The notes under the pieces were generated by a model, which did no database searches, was not told where the DNA came from, and worked only from the letters and a program-made list of their open reading frames with translations. Positions 42,593 through 50,890 of a DNA stretch of 64,000 nucleotides are shown one piece after another. The position numbers and the translations under genes were made by a program. The stretch is from Bordetella parapertussis (GTDB lineage Bacteria; Pseudomonadota; Gammaproteobacteria; Burkholderiales; SG8-41): assembly GCA_945885345.1 (NCBI GenBank), contig CAMCYP010000013.1:1-64000 (forward strand), written 5' to 3'. Each line of letters opens with the position of its first letter. Position 1 is the first letter of the stretch.

Positions 42593-44617
42593 TTGAAGAC
42601 CATCACCCGTTTGCCGCACCAGTACACCGAAACCGAAGACTGCTGGATCCCCATGCCGGACGGCATCAAGCTCGCCGCCAAGCTGTGGCTGCCGGACATC
42701 GCGCAGCAGAAGGGCGTCCCGACCATCATCGAGGTCATTCCCTATCGCAAGCGCGACATCTACGCGCCGCGCGATGCCATGCATCACCGCTACTTCGCCG
42801 GTCATGGCTACGCGTCCATGCGCGTGGACATGCGCGGATCAGGTGATTCAGACGGCATCCAAGGCGTGTTTTCAATTGGGGGCGAGGCGGACGATACGGT
42901 GGAAGTGCTGAAATGGATCGAGCAACAACCGTGGAGCGACGGTCAGGTCGGCATGTTCGGCATTTCGTGGGGCGGCTTCCAGGGGATACAAACGGCGAAC
43001 CGCGCACCAAAGCAGCTGAAGGCCGTAATCGCCCAGTCCTTCGCGCCCGACCGTTATCGCTACAGTCAGGTTTATCGCGGGGGGTGCGTGCTGCTGCGCT
43101 CCATCCGCTGGTCGAGTCAGCTTTTCGGCTACAAGTCGCGGGCGCCTGATCCCCTGCTCGTCGGAGACAAGTGGCGCGACATGTGGATGGCGCGCCTCGA
43201 GCACGACACACCGCAGATCGTCGCGGCGCTGAAGCATCAGGCCTTCGACCGCTACTGGAGTGATCGCGCTGTCGATTTTCGCAACATCAAGGCGCCTTTC
43301 TATGCGCTGAGCGGTTGGGCGGACGGCGCCTATGTCAGTGCGGTGGACGAAACCCTCAGGAATCTCACTGCACCTGCGAAAGGCCTGATCGGTCCCTGGG
43401 GTCATCGCTACGGGCATCTCGGCGTGCCGGGACCGGCGATCGGACTGCTGCAGGAAGCGCTGCGCTGGTATGACCACTGGATGCGCGGCAAGGACAACGG
43501 TGTCATGGATGGACCAAAACTGGTCGCATGGATGCCGCGTTCGGTCCCCGCGAAGGCGTTCTATGCCGAGTCGCCCGGCCGCTGGGTTGCTGAAGACGAG
43601 TGGCCGTCGCCGCGCATCAAGCCGCGCCGCTTTTTCCTCGCCGCCGACGGCACACTCGCTGACAAGGGTGGACGGGCAGCGAAACGCAGCTGGAAGTCGC
43701 CACAGACCCTGGGCCTTGCCTGCGGCGAACTGATGCCGTGGTTCCAGCACGGCGCGAGCCCCGAGCTTCCCGGCGATCAGCGCATGGATGACGGCCAGTC
43801 GCTGTGCTTCGACAGCTCGCCGCTTGCGCAGGACCTGGAAATTCTCGGCACGACGAACGCCGAGTTGGTGCTCGCCGTCGATCGGCCGACGGCTTTCGTA
43901 TGCGTGCGCGTGTGCGATGTCGCACCCGACGGTGCATCCACGCGTGTCACCTACGGCGTGTTCAACCTCACGCACCGCGACGGCGCCGCCAAACCGAAGA
44001 AGCTGCAGCCGGGTACCGAGTACAAAATAAATTTCCCGCTCATCGACGGTGCCTATTCCTTCGCGAAAGGCCACCGCATCCGCGTCGCGGTTTCGACGAC
44101 CTACTGGCCACTCATCTGGCCGTCGCCGGAGCCCGTAACGCTGACGCTCGTCGCCGGCAAGAGTGCGCTGTCCTTGCCTGTGCGTCCGCGTACCAAACGC
44201 GACGACACGCCGCCAAAATTCAAGCCTCCGGAATCCGCACCTGCCTTCCCGCGGACGTCGCTCACGCCGGGCGGACGCAACCGCATTGTCCATACAGATC
44301 TCGGCAAGGGCGAGACCGTCGTTGATGTGACGGACAGCAGCGGACGCAACCGCTACGATGAAATCGATCTCATTGCGGAGGCGCGTTCGACCGAGCGCTA
44401 CCGCGTCGTCGAAGACGACCCACTGTCCGCGACTGCCGAAGTGACTTGGGCCTGGGAATTTGAGCGCGGTGACTGGCACATCCGCACCGAAACCCGCACG
44501 CACGTGTCTTGCACGAAGAGGGACTTCGTCATCCGTGCGCGGCTGGAAGCATACGAAGGCAAGAAACGCGTGTTCGAACGCGACTTCGAGGAGCGCGTGC
44601 CGCGCAACGGTAACTGA
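42593..44617 (+). CDS. CocE/NonD-family hydrolase (peptidase S15-like)
   Basis: The 674-residue product has the X-Pro dipeptidyl-peptidase/cocaine esterase layout: an N-terminal alpha/beta hydrolase with VDMRGSGDSDG and nucleophile elbow GMFGISWGGFQG, a helical cap, HRYGHLGVPG and a C-terminal jelly-roll domain (LVLAVDRPTAFVCVRVCDVAPDGASTRVT). It hydrolyses esters or amides. No signal peptide is present. A TTG at 42593 preceded by AGGAAA is the likely start (LKTITRLPHQY), though the frame is open to 42539. Two Bug genes and a DUF1028 gene follow within about 70 bases each, forming one operon. Confidence 0.88.
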   Translation: MKTITRLPHQYTETEDCWIPMPDGIKLAAKLWLPDIAQQKGVPTIIEVIPYRKRDIYAPRDAMHHRYFAGHGYASMRVDMRGSGDSDGIQGVFSIGGEADDTVEVLKWIEQQPWSDGQVGMFGISWGGFQGIQTANRAPKQLKAVIAQSFAPDRYRYSQVYRGGCVLLRSIRWSSQLFGYKSRAPDPLLVGDKWRDMWMARLEHDTPQIVAALKHQAFDRYWSDRAVDFRNIKAPFYALSGWADGAYVSAVDETLRNLTAPAKGLIGPWGHRYGHLGVPGPAIGLLQEALRWYDHWMRGKDNGVMDGPKLVAWMPRSVPAKAFYAESPGRWVAEDEWPSPRIKPRRFFLAADGTLADKGGRAAKRSWKSPQTLGLACGELMPWFQHGASPELPGDQRMDDGQSLCFDSSPLAQDLEILGTTNAELVLAVDRPTAFVCVRVCDVAPDGASTRVTYGVFNLTHRDGAAKPKKLQPGTEYKINFPLIDGAYSFAKGHRIRVAVSTTYWPLIWPSPEPVTLTLVAGKSALSLPVRPRTKRDDTPPKFKPPESAPAFPRTSLTPGGRNRIVHTDLGKGETVVDVTDSSGRNRYDEIDLIAEARSTERYRVVEDDPLSATAEVTWAWEFERGDWHIRTETRTHVSCTKRDFVIRARLEAYEGKKRVFERDFEERVPRNGN

Positions 44618-44636
44618 AGAAAAGCAAAGGAGAAAC

Positions 44637-45608
44637 ATGATGAAAGGCTTGAAACTGGTTGCCGTGCTGCTCGCCACGGCCTGCTCGTTCACGGGCGCCC
44701 ATGCGCAGAAATTTCCGGAACGGCCGGTCACGCTGGTGATCCCATTCCCGCCCGGCGCTTCGACCGATGCATTCGGCCGGCTCATTGCGCAGCGGATGGT
44801 GCAGGACCTCAAGCAGCAGGTCGTCGTGGTGAACCGCGATGGCGCTGCCGGCGTCATCGGCACCAACTATGTCGCGCGTGCTGCGCCCGACGGCTATACG
44901 CTGCTGTGGGGCACTTCGTCCGGGCTCGCGATCATGCCAGCATTGAAGAAGAAGCTGCCGTACGACCCTCAGCGCGATTTCGCGCCCATCAGCCTCGGCG
45001 CGAAAGTATCGTGGGTGCTTGTCGTGCATCCGTCGGTGCCGGTGCGCGATGTCAAAGGGCTGGTCGCACTCGCCAAGCAAAATCCCGGCAAACTTAATTT
45101 CGCGTCCGCGGGAACAGGGGGCGCGCCGCACCTTGCCGGCGAGCTCTTCAAGTCGGTGGCTGGCATCGACGTCGTACACATTCCCTACCGCGGCACGGCG
45201 TTGTTTGCCGTCGATCTTGTCGCCGGACAGGTTGACTACGGCTTCGCGAGCCCGCTCACGACGGTGCCTTTCACGAAAACCGGGCGGCTGAAGGCGCTCG
45301 CCGTGACGTCATCGAAGCGGCTTGATTTCTATTCCGATGTGCCAACGATGGGCGAGGCCGGCTACCCCGGTTTCGAGCTCACGCAGTGGTATGCGATGCT
45401 TGCGCCGGCGCGCACGCCACCCGAGATCATCGCGACGCTCAATGCCGCCGTCCGTAACGCACTCACCGACCCCAATGTGATCAAGCGCCTCGCCAACGAC
45501 GGCGGCCTGCCCGCACCCACGACGCCTGAAGGTCTCGCGGAGTTCATTCGCAACGATACGGCGGCTTACGCGAAGATCGTCGAGAAAGCGGGCCTCAAGT
45601 CGGAGTGA
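44637..45608 (+). CDS. Bug/TctC-family substrate-binding protein
   Basis: The 323-residue product has signal MMKGLKLVAVLLATACSFTG ending AHAQ. The first loop reads PFPPGASTDAFGRLIAQRM, with Ala-Ser in place of Gly-Gly. The pocket loop is RAAPDGYTLLW and the hinge VHIPYRGTALFAVDL. ATG 44637 follows AAAGGAG and an ATG codon repeats immediately (44640). It lies 19 bases after the CocE stop, so it shares its transcript. Confidence 0.93.
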   Translation: MMKGLKLVAVLLATACSFTGAHAQKFPERPVTLVIPFPPGASTDAFGRLIAQRMVQDLKQQVVVVNRDGAAGVIGTNYVARAAPDGYTLLWGTSSGLAIMPALKKKLPYDPQRDFAPISLGAKVSWVLVVHPSVPVRDVKGLVALAKQNPGKLNFASAGTGGAPHLAGELFKSVAGIDVVHIPYRGTALFAVDLVAGQVDYGFASPLTTVPFTKTGRLKALAVTSSKRLDFYSDVPTMGEAGYPGFELTQWYAMLAPARTPPEIIATLNAAVRNALTDPNVIKRLANDGGLPAPTTPEGLAEFIRNDTAAYAKIVEKAGLKSE

Positions 45609-45674
45609 CCGCCTGTCCCGTCAGGGGGCGCACAGATTGCGTAATTAACCGCTCTCGAACCGGAAGGAGCAGCC

Positions 45675-46640
45675 ATGACCAGACTCGCAGCTTTAGTGAT
45701 TACATGCGGCGTTGCCGCCCTTAGTTGCAGCGCCGCTGCACAAACCTATCCCGCGCGGGCCGTGCGCGTCGTGGTGGCCTATCCCGCCGGCGGCAGCATC
45801 GACACCGTGGCGCGACTGACCTCGCAGCGCCTGACCCAGGCGCTGGGCCAGCAGTTCCCGGTGGAGAATCGATCCGGAGCTGCAGGCATCATCGGCACCG
45901 AGAACGTTGTGCGCGCTGCGCCCGATGGCTACTCGCTGCTGATGGCAAGCGCGGCCGCCGTGTCATCCGCACCCAGCATGTACGCCAAACTACCCTACGA
46001 TCCGCTGCGCGACCTCGCGCCAATCGTGCTGGTGGCCAACCAGCCCAACGTGCTGTTGCTGCACCCTTCAGTGCCCGCGCGCAACGTGAAAGAGTTCATC
46101 GCGCTGATCAAGGCCAGACCGGGCAAGTTCAACTACGGCTCTTCGGGAATTGGCGCGACTCAGCACATGACCTCGGAGCTGTTCGCGATGATGACCGGCA
46201 CCAGGATTGTGCACGTGCCGTATCGCGGCGGTGCACCGGCAATGACCGACCTGATGACCGGCCAGATCGACTTCATGTTCACGCCGGTGCCCAACTCGAT
46301 CGCTCAGATCAAATCGGGGCGCGTTCGCGGCATTGCGGTCACCAGCCTCAAGCGGTCCGGCGTGCTGCCCGAACTGCCGACGATGGATGAGGCGGGCCTC
46401 AAGGGGTTTGAGTTGCTCGGCTGGATCGGCCTGATGGGCCCGGCCGCCACGCCGCCGACCGTGATCAGCCGCCTCAACGGCGAAGTACAGAAAATGTTCG
46501 GCGGCGATCTCAAGGCCAGACTCTTTGACCTGGGCCTCGACGTGGCCGGCGGCAGCCCGGAACAGTTCGGCGAATTCATTAAAAAAGACATCGCGAAATA
46601 CGCGAAAATCGTCCAGGCTGCAAAAATACCGCCACAGTAA
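45675..46640 (+). CDS. Bug/TctC-family substrate-binding protein
   Basis: The 321-residue product has signal MTRLAALVITCGVAALSCSA ending AAAQ. The first loop is AYPAGGSIDTVARLTSQRL, the pocket loop RAAPDGYSLLMA and the hinge VHVPYRGGAPAMTDL. It is the second Bug copy in the same operon, 66 bases after the first, and the two are clearly different in sequence, so it is not a recent tandem duplicate. ATG 45675 follows GGAAGGAG. Confidence 0.93.
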   Translation: MTRLAALVITCGVAALSCSAAAQTYPARAVRVVVAYPAGGSIDTVARLTSQRLTQALGQQFPVENRSGAAGIIGTENVVRAAPDGYSLLMASAAAVSSAPSMYAKLPYDPLRDLAPIVLVANQPNVLLLHPSVPARNVKEFIALIKARPGKFNYGSSGIGATQHMTSELFAMMTGTRIVHVPYRGGAPAMTDLMTGQIDFMFTPVPNSIAQIKSGRVRGIAVTSLKRSGVLPELPTMDEAGLKGFELLGWIGLMGPAATPPTVISRLNGEVQKMFGGDLKARLFDLGLDVAGGSPEQFGEFIKKDIAKYAKIVQAAKIPPQ

Positions 46641-46662
46641 CCGCCACCACGGAGAACCCTGC

Positions 46663-47352
46663 ATGACATTTGCCATTGCCGCGCGCTGCGCGGAAACCGG
46701 CCGCCTCGGCGTTGCAATATCCACCCGCGCGGTAGCCGTCAGCTCGCGCTGCCCGTTCATCGCGGCCGGCCTCGGGCTGGTGGTGACGATGCAGCGCACT
46801 GATCCGCGGCTGGGCCCGCTGGGGCTTAACCTGCTGCGGCTCGGCTATTCGGCGCAGAAGGTGCTCAACGAGATCGCCGCGAGCGACCCTGGCATTGAAC
46901 ACCGCCAGGTCTGCGTGATTGACCGCGACGGCAATGCTGCCGCGCGCACCGGCAAGAACCACCGCGTGTGGTCCGGCGCCTTCGTCGAAAAAGGCATGGT
47001 CGCGATGGGCAACAACCTGACCAGCGAAAAAACGGCCGCCGACATGCGCGACGCCTGGCACGCGGCCCAAGGCAAGCCGCTGGAAGAACGCCTGCTAACC
47101 GCCCTCGAAGCGGGCCGCGATGCCGGTGGGCAGAACGGCGGCCAGCATTCGGCGGGGCTGCATTCCTATGACCGCGAGGTCTATGCCTATGTTGACCTGC
47201 GCGTGGATGAACACAGCGAACCCGTTGCCGAACTGCGCCGTGTCTACGAGGTGCACAAACCGCTGATCCCGTATTACTACGGGCGGCCCGGGCAGCCAGA
47301 CGCGTTCGGGCGCGAAGAAGAATGGCTGGCGCAGCAGGCGAACAGTAAGTAA
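46663..47352 (+). CDS. DUF1028 family protein
   Basis: The 229-residue product matches DUF1028: it starts MTFAIAARCAETGRLGVAIS, then AVSSRCPFIAAGLGLVVTMQRTDPRLG and later DRDGNAAARTGKNHRVWSG, NNLTSEKTAADM and GGQNGGQHSAGL. The family has an Ntn-hydrolase-like look and is often found next to catabolic or transport genes, but no reaction is established. The gene lies 22 bases after the second Bug gene and ends the operon at a strong bidirectional terminator. Confidence 0.88.
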   Translation: MTFAIAARCAETGRLGVAISTRAVAVSSRCPFIAAGLGLVVTMQRTDPRLGPLGLNLLRLGYSAQKVLNEIAASDPGIEHRQVCVIDRDGNAAARTGKNHRVWSGAFVEKGMVAMGNNLTSEKTAADMRDAWHAAQGKPLEERLLTALEAGRDAGGQNGGQHSAGLHSYDREVYAYVDLRVDEHSEPVAELRRVYEVHKPLIPYYYGRPGQPDAFGREEEWLAQQANSK

Positions 47353-47373
47353 AGCAGCAATGGTCAAAAAAGC

Positions 47374-47402
47374 AACGGCGCCTGTCAGGGCGCCGTTTGT
47401 TT
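47374..47402. terminator. Bidirectional terminator between DUF1028 and cupin genes
   Basis: AACGGCGCC and GGCGCCGTT form a perfect 9-bp stem with a TGTCAG loop. TGTTTT follows on the plus strand and GCTTTTTTG on the minus strand, so it can end both convergent units. Confidence 0.9.
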
Positions 47403-47415
47403 TGAGGTTTCAGAT

Positions 47416-48111
47416 TTACTTCAACACCGGTCCGCGTGGCAGCGGCATGAACGGTGCATCGATGGCGCCCACCTTCACGTAAATCAGCGCCCCTTCCGGG
47501 CCTGAGCGCGGGGTGTGGCGACTCCAGCGCGGATTGCGCAGCCAGGTGCCGGCGGGGTAATCGCCGTCTTCATCCTGGAACAGGCCTTCGAGCACGAGGA
47601 TCTCCTCGCCACCGGGGTGCATGTGCATATTGAATTGCGTATCCGGCGCCCAGCGCACCAGTGCCGTGCTGACACCGTCGAATTCATGCAGCGGCATCAC
47701 ACTGAGGCCCGCCACCAGCCCGGGCCGCCAGGCGGCCGTCGACGTCGCAATGTGCACCGGCGTCCGATCAGCCGCCGCGAACTGCCAGAGTTTGACGAAC
47801 AGCGTGCAGCCTTCACGCGAGAACGGCGCATGGCGGGTGCCCGGCGGGTTGCGCAGGTAAGTGCCCGCCGGATAATCGCCGTGTTCATCCGAGAACACGC
47901 CATCGAGCACCAGGATCTCCTCGCCGCCGTGATGTACGTGTTCATCAAAGCGTGAAGCGGCGGCGTAGCGCACGATGCTGGTGGCGCGCGCAACTTCATT
48001 ACCGACCCGGTCCAGCATGCGCCGGTCCACGCCGGGCAGGGGCGAGGGTGTCCATGTCGCATCGGCGGCGTGCTGCACGACACGGAGGCCAAAATCGTGG
48101 TTGAGGTTCAT
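47416..48111 (-). CDS. Double cupin-domain protein (ChrR-like cupins)
   Basis: The 231-residue product is two cupin repeats in tandem. Repeat 1 has FDEHVHHGGEEILVLDGVFSDEHGDYPAGTYLRNPPGTRHAPF; repeat 2 has FNMHMHPGGEEILVLEGLFQDEDGDYPAGTWLRNPRWSRH. Each holds the HxH/E/H metal set of a ChrR-type cupin. The function could be sensing or a small dioxygenase or isomerase. The repeats are nearly parallel and clearly come from an internal duplication. It shares a terminator with the DUF1028 gene. Confidence 0.9.
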   Translation of the reverse strand: MNLNHDFGLRVVQHAADATWTPSPLPGVDRRMLDRVGNEVARATSIVRYAAASRFDEHVHHGGEEILVLDGVFSDEHGDYPAGTYLRNPPGTRHAPFSREGCTLFVKLWQFAAADRTPVHIATSTAAWRPGLVAGLSVMPLHEFDGVSTALVRWAPDTQFNMHMHPGGEEILVLEGLFQDEDGDYPAGTWLRNPRWSRHTPRSGPEGALIYVKVGAIDAPFMPLPRGPVLK

Positions 48112-48190
48112 CGGCTTATTGCAACAGAAGCGGCATGATTAAAGGTATCAAACAGTAGCAAACGTTACGGGTGTTGAGTTGTTGAACATT

Positions 48191-48210
48191 AAATTCGACC
48201 CCGGTATTTT
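48191..48210. repeat. Copy 3 of the AATCGACnCCGGT intergenic motif
   Basis: AAATTCGACCCCGGTATTTT, in the 248-base gap between the cupin and TauD genes. A second short element at 48289-48313 resembles one at 40050-40072. Confidence 0.6.
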
Positions 48211-48359
48211 CGGTCGCTGGTCTTGATGATCGCGTCAAGGAGACCACCAGCCGGACTGTTCACCTTGATTGCCGCATGCCGCGGCGCTAAAAAGTTACAC
48301 TGGCCCTGATTTACTGCTGCTTTACTGCCATTGGGTCGCTATCAGGCACAGGAGGAACC

Positions 48360-49253
48360 ATGCAGTCCACCAAATCACGCATCACCATCAAACCCCTGCA
48401 TCCGCTGTTCGTTGCCGAGGTGACCGGCATCGATCTGACGCTGCCCCTGCCGCGCGAAGATTTCCGCGTGATCTGGGACGCGTTCAACGAGCACCAGATT
48501 CTCGTCTTCCGCGACCAGCATTTTGACGACGATTCACAGATCGCATTCAGCCGCCACTTCGGCGAACTCGAAACCATGATCGCGCACCCCGGCAACGACT
48601 GGAACCCCGGGCACATCTCGGTCATGACCAATCTCGGCAGGGACGGCAATTTCCTGCCGCCGGAGCATCCGGCGATGCAGCACCGGGCGCGCAACGAGGA
48701 CTGGCACAGCGACAGCTCCTTCAAGCCGGTGGCGGCGCTGGCTTCGCTGCTCGCAGCGCGCATCGTGCCGCCGGTCGGCGGCAACACCGATCTCGCCAGT
48801 GAGCGTGCGGCGTACGCGGACCTGCCCGCCGGGCGCAAAGCCGCGCTCGAAGGCCTGACGGCGCTGCACCGCATGACGCTGCGGGACGCGGACAACGACA
48901 AAGGCTACAAGGACGCGGACAAACAGCGCCATGTGGTCACCCACCCGCTGGTCCGCGCCAACCCCGTCAATGGTCGCAAGGCGCTCTACGTAGGCGCGCA
49001 CGCACAGGAGATCGTCGGCATGCCGCCGGCAGACGGCGCCCGGCTGATCGACGAACTGACGGCCCATTGCACGCAGCCGCAGTACGTCTATCGCCACCAC
49101 TGGCGCGACGGCGACGCCGTGCTCTGGGACAACCGCTGCACGCTGCACCGCGCGACGCCGTTCGAAACAGCTAAATACAAGCGCAGGCTGCATCGCACGA
49201 CCATTGCCGGCAAGTCACCTGACAGCGCGTTTGCGGCCGTGCCGGGCGGTTGA
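48360..49253 (+). CDS. TauD/TfdA-family Fe(II)/2-oxoglutarate dioxygenase
   Basis: The 297-residue product matches the TauD family: PLHPLFVAEVTGIDLTLPL at the start, iron motif WHSDSSFKP (HxD), and the distal His and Arg in LWDNRCTLHRATPF and YKRRLHRTTI. Such enzymes hydroxylate a substrate (taurine, 2,4-D, sulfate esters) at the cost of 2-oxoglutarate and O2. ATG 48360 has a strong AGGAGG site. No sulfonate transporter lies nearby, so the substrate is open. Confidence 0.93.
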   Translation: MQSTKSRITIKPLHPLFVAEVTGIDLTLPLPREDFRVIWDAFNEHQILVFRDQHFDDDSQIAFSRHFGELETMIAHPGNDWNPGHISVMTNLGRDGNFLPPEHPAMQHRARNEDWHSDSSFKPVAALASLLAARIVPPVGGNTDLASERAAYADLPAGRKAALEGLTALHRMTLRDADNDKGYKDADKQRHVVTHPLVRANPVNGRKALYVGAHAQEIVGMPPADGARLIDELTAHCTQPQYVYRHHWRDGDAVLWDNRCTLHRATPFETAKYKRRLHRTTIAGKSPDSAFAAVPGG

Positions 49254-49305
49254 GGGGCCAATCAGGCCTGGAGGGTGGCTGGCCGGCGACTGAATGTCCG
49301 CCGGG

Positions 49306-49893
49306 TTATTTCAGACCCGCCAGAAACTGCCCGAAGTAAATCAGCCCCTGCGGCCACACGCCGAGCTTCGCATCGGAACCGAGGTGGCCGTTCATGCCGG
49401 CATCAAAAAACTGCGAGCCCCAGGTCTCAGCGAACAACTGCGCGCGCTCGAAGCGGACGCGCTCGTCATTGCGGCTGGCGACGACGACGGAGGGGTAGGG
49501 CAGGCGTTTGAGGATCATGCCGCCGAAACCCTGTAGCGGGCTGACGGTGCCCGGCGGCATTGGCCGGTCGCGGTCGCTGGGCGCCACGAAAAACACGCCG
49601 GCGACCTTCTTCACCAGTTCGGGCTGCTCGAAGCTCCACTTCACCACCAGCGTGGTGCCCGCGCTGTGCGGCACCAGCACCACCGGCTTTGGTGCACGGT
49701 TCACGTAGTCCGTCAGTGTCGCGGCCCAGGCGTCATAGACCGGATGGTCCCAGTCCGCCTGCTGCACGCGCGTGAACTCGGGGAAGGCCTGTTCCCAGTG
49801 CGTGTGCCAGTGATCCGGGCCCGAGCCGTTGAGGCCGGGATGGATCAGCACGGAGAAATCCTTGCGCGTGAGCATGCGGCGTGGCCCGGTCAT
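49306..49893 (-). CDS. RBBP9/YdeN-family alpha/beta hydrolase
   Basis: The 195-residue product has the compact RBBP9/YdeN hydrolase pattern: VLIHPGLNGSGPDHWHTHWEQAFPEFTRVQQADWDHP, nucleophile loop LVPHSAGTTLVVKW and C-terminal FDAGMNGHLGSDAKLGVWPQG with the catalytic His. These are serine hydrolases of unknown natural substrate. It lies 3 bases downstream of the other alpha/beta hydrolase, on one transcript. Confidence 0.9.
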   Translation of the reverse strand: MTGPRRMLTRKDFSVLIHPGLNGSGPDHWHTHWEQAFPEFTRVQQADWDHPVYDAWAATLTDYVNRAPKPVVLVPHSAGTTLVVKWSFEQPELVKKVAGVFFVAPSDRDRPMPPGTVSPLQGFGGMILKRLPYPSVVVASRNDERVRFERAQLFAETWGSQFFDAGMNGHLGSDAKLGVWPQGLIYFGQFLAGLK

Positions 49894-49896
49894 CGT

Positions 49897-50808
49897 TTAC
49901 GGAAAAATCTGCGACATCACGGCCTGGCCGTAAGGGCCGTACGGATTCGCGAGCGTTTCCTTGAGTTCGAAATGGTCATATTCCTCTGCCACGACCAGCC
50001 GGGAGGATTTTCCGGAGTCCCGCAGGGCCTTGTCAAAGTCGATGGACTGCCGCTGGAACTCCGGGGTTTCCCGTGTGCCATACAGCAGCACGACCGGTGC
50101 GACTATGCGTTCAAGGTGGCGCTGCGGGCTCAGCTTGAACTCAAGGTCGTCGTCGAATTTCACGTAAGCACTTCTGGAAGACAGCCTGACCGGGTGCAGG
50201 TCGTACATGCCGCTGCACAGGACGGCGCCGCGGATGAAGTTTTCGGGGAGGGTGGCGTCGTAGTCCTTCAGCCAGTCCGTGGTCAGCGCCACGGCGGCCA
50301 GGTGGGCGCCGGACGAATGGCCGACCAGGTAGATGCGACTCCGGTCCGCGTCCAGCTTTCCGGCATTCCGGTAGACCCAGATCAGCGACCGGCGAACCTG
50401 GTCCGCCAGCGTCCGCAGGCTATCCGCGGCATCCTGCACCCAGGAAAAATCGGGGACGATGAAGTGGGTGCCGGCCTTGACGAACATTTCCGCCGCGAAG
50501 GCATTCTGGCTGGCGAGCCCCCTTCGCCATGCGCCACCGTGGATGAATACGATAATCGGGGCGTTGCGTTCCGCTGCCGGATACACATCCAGGCCTTCGA
50601 TCGGGGCATCGCCATAGGCATGTCTTTGCGGCGGTCCGATCCTGGCCCGGACGGCTGCGCTGGCGAGAGCCACCCGCGTGCGTACATGTTCCGAATGCGG
50701 CGCATAGGCCGACTGGTTATAGACGGCATCCAGCCCGGCCTGGTCATAGTGGAGGAATACCGGTTTGCCGGTGGACGGTTGAGGCGTGTGCATATCGTTT
50801 GCAGTCAT
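49897..50808 (-). CDS. Alpha/beta hydrolase of the BD-FAE/kynurenine formamidase-like type
   Basis: The 303-residue product has an oxyanion-hole motif FIHGGAWRRG and nucleophile loop VGHSSGAHLAAVAL, with a late EEYDHFELKETLANP giving the catalytic His. This layout fits esterases and arylformamidases of the BD-FAE group. No signal peptide is visible. The start is ATG 50808, with MHTPQPS five codons later as alternative. It heads a two-gene unit with the RBBP9-like gene. Confidence 0.88.
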   Translation of the reverse strand: MTANDMHTPQPSTGKPVFLHYDQAGLDAVYNQSAYAPHSEHVRTRVALASAAVRARIGPPQRHAYGDAPIEGLDVYPAAERNAPIIVFIHGGAWRRGLASQNAFAAEMFVKAGTHFIVPDFSWVQDAADSLRTLADQVRRSLIWVYRNAGKLDADRSRIYLVGHSSGAHLAAVALTTDWLKDYDATLPENFIRGAVLCSGMYDLHPVRLSSRSAYVKFDDDLEFKLSPQRHLERIVAPVVLLYGTRETPEFQRQSIDFDKALRDSGKSSRLVVAEEYDHFELKETLANPYGPYGQAVMSQIFP

Positions 50809-50851
50809 CGGAGGTCCGGAAGATTCAGGTGGAAGCGGAATGTGAGAAAAG

Positions 50852-50870
50852 AAATCGACTCCGGTGCCTT
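50852..50870. repeat. Copy 4 of the AATCGACnCCGGT intergenic motif
   Basis: AAATCGACTCCGGTGCCTT, 20 bases beyond the stop of the large AT-rich gene and at the edge where base composition changes. Confidence 0.55.
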
Positions 50871-50890
50871 TGACGGTGTCGCAAGCCGGC

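Noticed and set aside
42872-44866. Open frame of 664 codons opposite the CocE gene
   Set aside because: The CocE frame has clear catalytic motifs; the reverse frame has none and crosses into the next operon gene.
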